Source: Schaalia odontolytica
GTDB lineage: Bacteria > Actinomycetota > Actinomycetes > Actinomycetales > Actinomycetaceae
Assembly (NCBI RefSeq): GCF_031191545.1
Contig: NZ_CP133472.1
Location: 1,302,001-1,366,000, forward strand
Length of the DNA: 64,000 bases
Reading direction: 5' to 3'
In this document: piece after piece, positions 63,284 through 64,000 of the stretch
How the letters are laid out: the number at the start of each line of letters is the position of its first letter
Position numbering within the stretch: the first letter of the stretch is position 1
The notes under the pieces: generated by a model
Database searches by the model: none
Told to the model about the DNA's origin: nothing
Seen by the model: only the letters and a program-made list of their open reading frames with translations
Made by a program: the position numbers and the translations under genes

Positions 63284-64000
63284 GTGACCACTGCTCTGTA
63301 TCGCCGGTATCGCCCCGACACCTTTGACCAGGTGATCGGCCAGGAACACGTGACGGAGCCGCTCAAGGCGGCGCTGCGCGCCAATCGCGTGACGCACGCG
63401 TACCTGTTCTCCGGGCCGCGCGGATGCGGCAAGACGACATCGGCGCGTATCCTGGCGCGCTGCCTGAACTGCGCGCAGGGACCCACGGATACTCCCTGCG
63501 GTCAGTGTGAATCGTGTCGCGAGCTGGCCACCGGTGGCCCCGGCTCGCTCGACGTCGTCGAGATCGACGCGGCTTCGCACGGCGGCGTCGACGACGCGCG
63601 CGACCTGCGCGAGCGCGCCACCTTCGCGCCGGTGCGCGACCGTTACAAGATCTTCATCATCGACGAAGCCCACATGGTCACGAACCAGGGCTTCAACGCG
63701 CTGCTCAAGCTTGTCGAGGAGCCTCCCGAGCACGTCAAATTCGTTTTTGCGACGACCGAACCCGAGCGCGTCATCGGCACGATCCGCTCGCGTACCCACC
63801 ACTACCCGTTCCGCCTGGTCCCTCCGGACGTCCTCGGCCCCTACCTGACGGGCCTGTGCTCCGAGGAACACGTCGGCGTGGGCGAGGGCGTCCTGACCCT
63901 CGTCATGCGCGCGGGCGGTGGTTCGGTGCGTGACACCCTGTCAGTGCTCGACCAGCTCATGGCCGGCGCGATTGACGGCCAGGTCACCTACCAGACGGCC
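63284..64000 (+). CDS. dnaX: DNA polymerase III gamma/tau subunit, 3' end cut by window
   Basis: The first 239 codons, from GTG 63284 (VTTALYRRYRPDTFDQVIGQ). It is the clamp-loader AAA+ ATPase: Walker A FSGPRGCGKTTSARIL (~44-59), the zinc-binding cysteines LNCAQGPTDTPCGQCESC, Walker B IFIIDEAHM, sensor 1 region FVFATTEPE, and the SRC-like segment replaced by RSRTHHYPFR. GGAGG lies only 1-2 nt before the GTG, which is unusually close; a leaderless start may be used. The gene runs off the window end. Confidence 0.93.
   Translation, partial: MTTALYRRYRPDTFDQVIGQEHVTEPLKAALRANRVTHAYLFSGPRGCGKTTSARILARCLNCAQGPTDTPCGQCESCRELATGGPGSLDVVEIDAASHGGVDDARDLRERATFAPVRDRYKIFIIDEAHMVTNQGFNALLKLVEEPPEHVKFVFATTEPERVIGTIRSRTHHYPFRLVPPDVLGPYLTGLCSEEHVGVGEGVLTLVMRAGGGSVRDTLSVLDQLMAGAIDGQVTYQTA

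Overview
The window is high-GC actinobacterial DNA. WhiB and GlxR-type regulators, GTG starts, 4-nt gene overlaps, a Tad locus next to a helicase, a DUF1023 hydrolase and cell-wall proteins all fit a member of the Actinomycetaceae (Schaalia/Actinomyces-like). The genus is inferred from gene content; no search was run.

Layout. 1-5.3 kb: end of a secreted-type alpha/beta hydrolase, a small holin-like membrane protein, a HisC-type aminotransferase, a YwiC-like protein and a BASS transporter. 5.4-7.2 kb: three paralogous small lipoproteins (the first with an apparent frameshift at its start) and tRNA-Pro. 7.4-13.2 kb: a metallophosphoesterase plus class A PBP pair, WhiB, a 59-aa DUF4177-like protein missed by length cut-offs, a GlxR/Crp regulator and an alpha/beta hydrolase that has lost its nucleophile. 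13.2-16.1 kb: two membrane proteins of unknown role, one with an acidic repeat domain. 16.1-26.2 kb: the actinobacterial helicase/secretion neighbourhood (Fic_N-like protein, HAD-IB phosphatase, Ssd/CpaE, TadA, a TadB-TadC fusion, DUF4244 pilin-like protein, TadE, second TadE-like protein, DEAD/DEAH helicase and two YbjN proteins). 26.5-30.4 kb: PAP2 phosphatase, then a 1.6-kb gene-free island holding three unrelated tandem-repeat arrays (21/42/84 bp, 42 bp and 73 bp), then a DoxX-like protein.

30.1-33.1 kb: anaerobic ribonucleotide reductase nrdD-nrdG behind two NrdR-box-like operators 32 bp apart and a 14-bp palindrome. 33.3-39.3 kb: LRV-domain membrane protein, acyl-CoA dehydrogenase, LytR_C protein, App1-type phosphatase and MFS transporter. 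39.4-43.6 kb: a copper nitrite reductase operon (NnrS-like protein, second polytopic protein, cupredoxin-NirK). 43.8-51.2 kb: a tandemly duplicated segment with two paralogous ESX-like small proteins, a DUF1023 hydrolase, a decayed 3' fragment of pgm, a type II-like restriction-modification pair (GIY-YIG nuclease plus C5 methylase) between near-identical hairpin repeats, and intact pgm. 51.5-64 kb: AGE-family epimerase, two tRNA-Ser genes, a 2462-residue SdrD-B/DUF11 surface protein with an LARTG sorting signal, an L,D-transpeptidase with cell-wall-binding repeats, and the start of dnaX.

The main physiological themes are cell-envelope building and display (PBP, L,D-transpeptidase, Tad pilus, sortase-anchored adhesin, lipoproteins) and low-oxygen life (NrdDG, NirK). 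The least explained parts are the repeat island at 27.6-29.2 kb, the duplicated ESX-like/pgm segment, and a short dispersed element (GACGAGGCCGGGG) that recurs mostly at gene edges.
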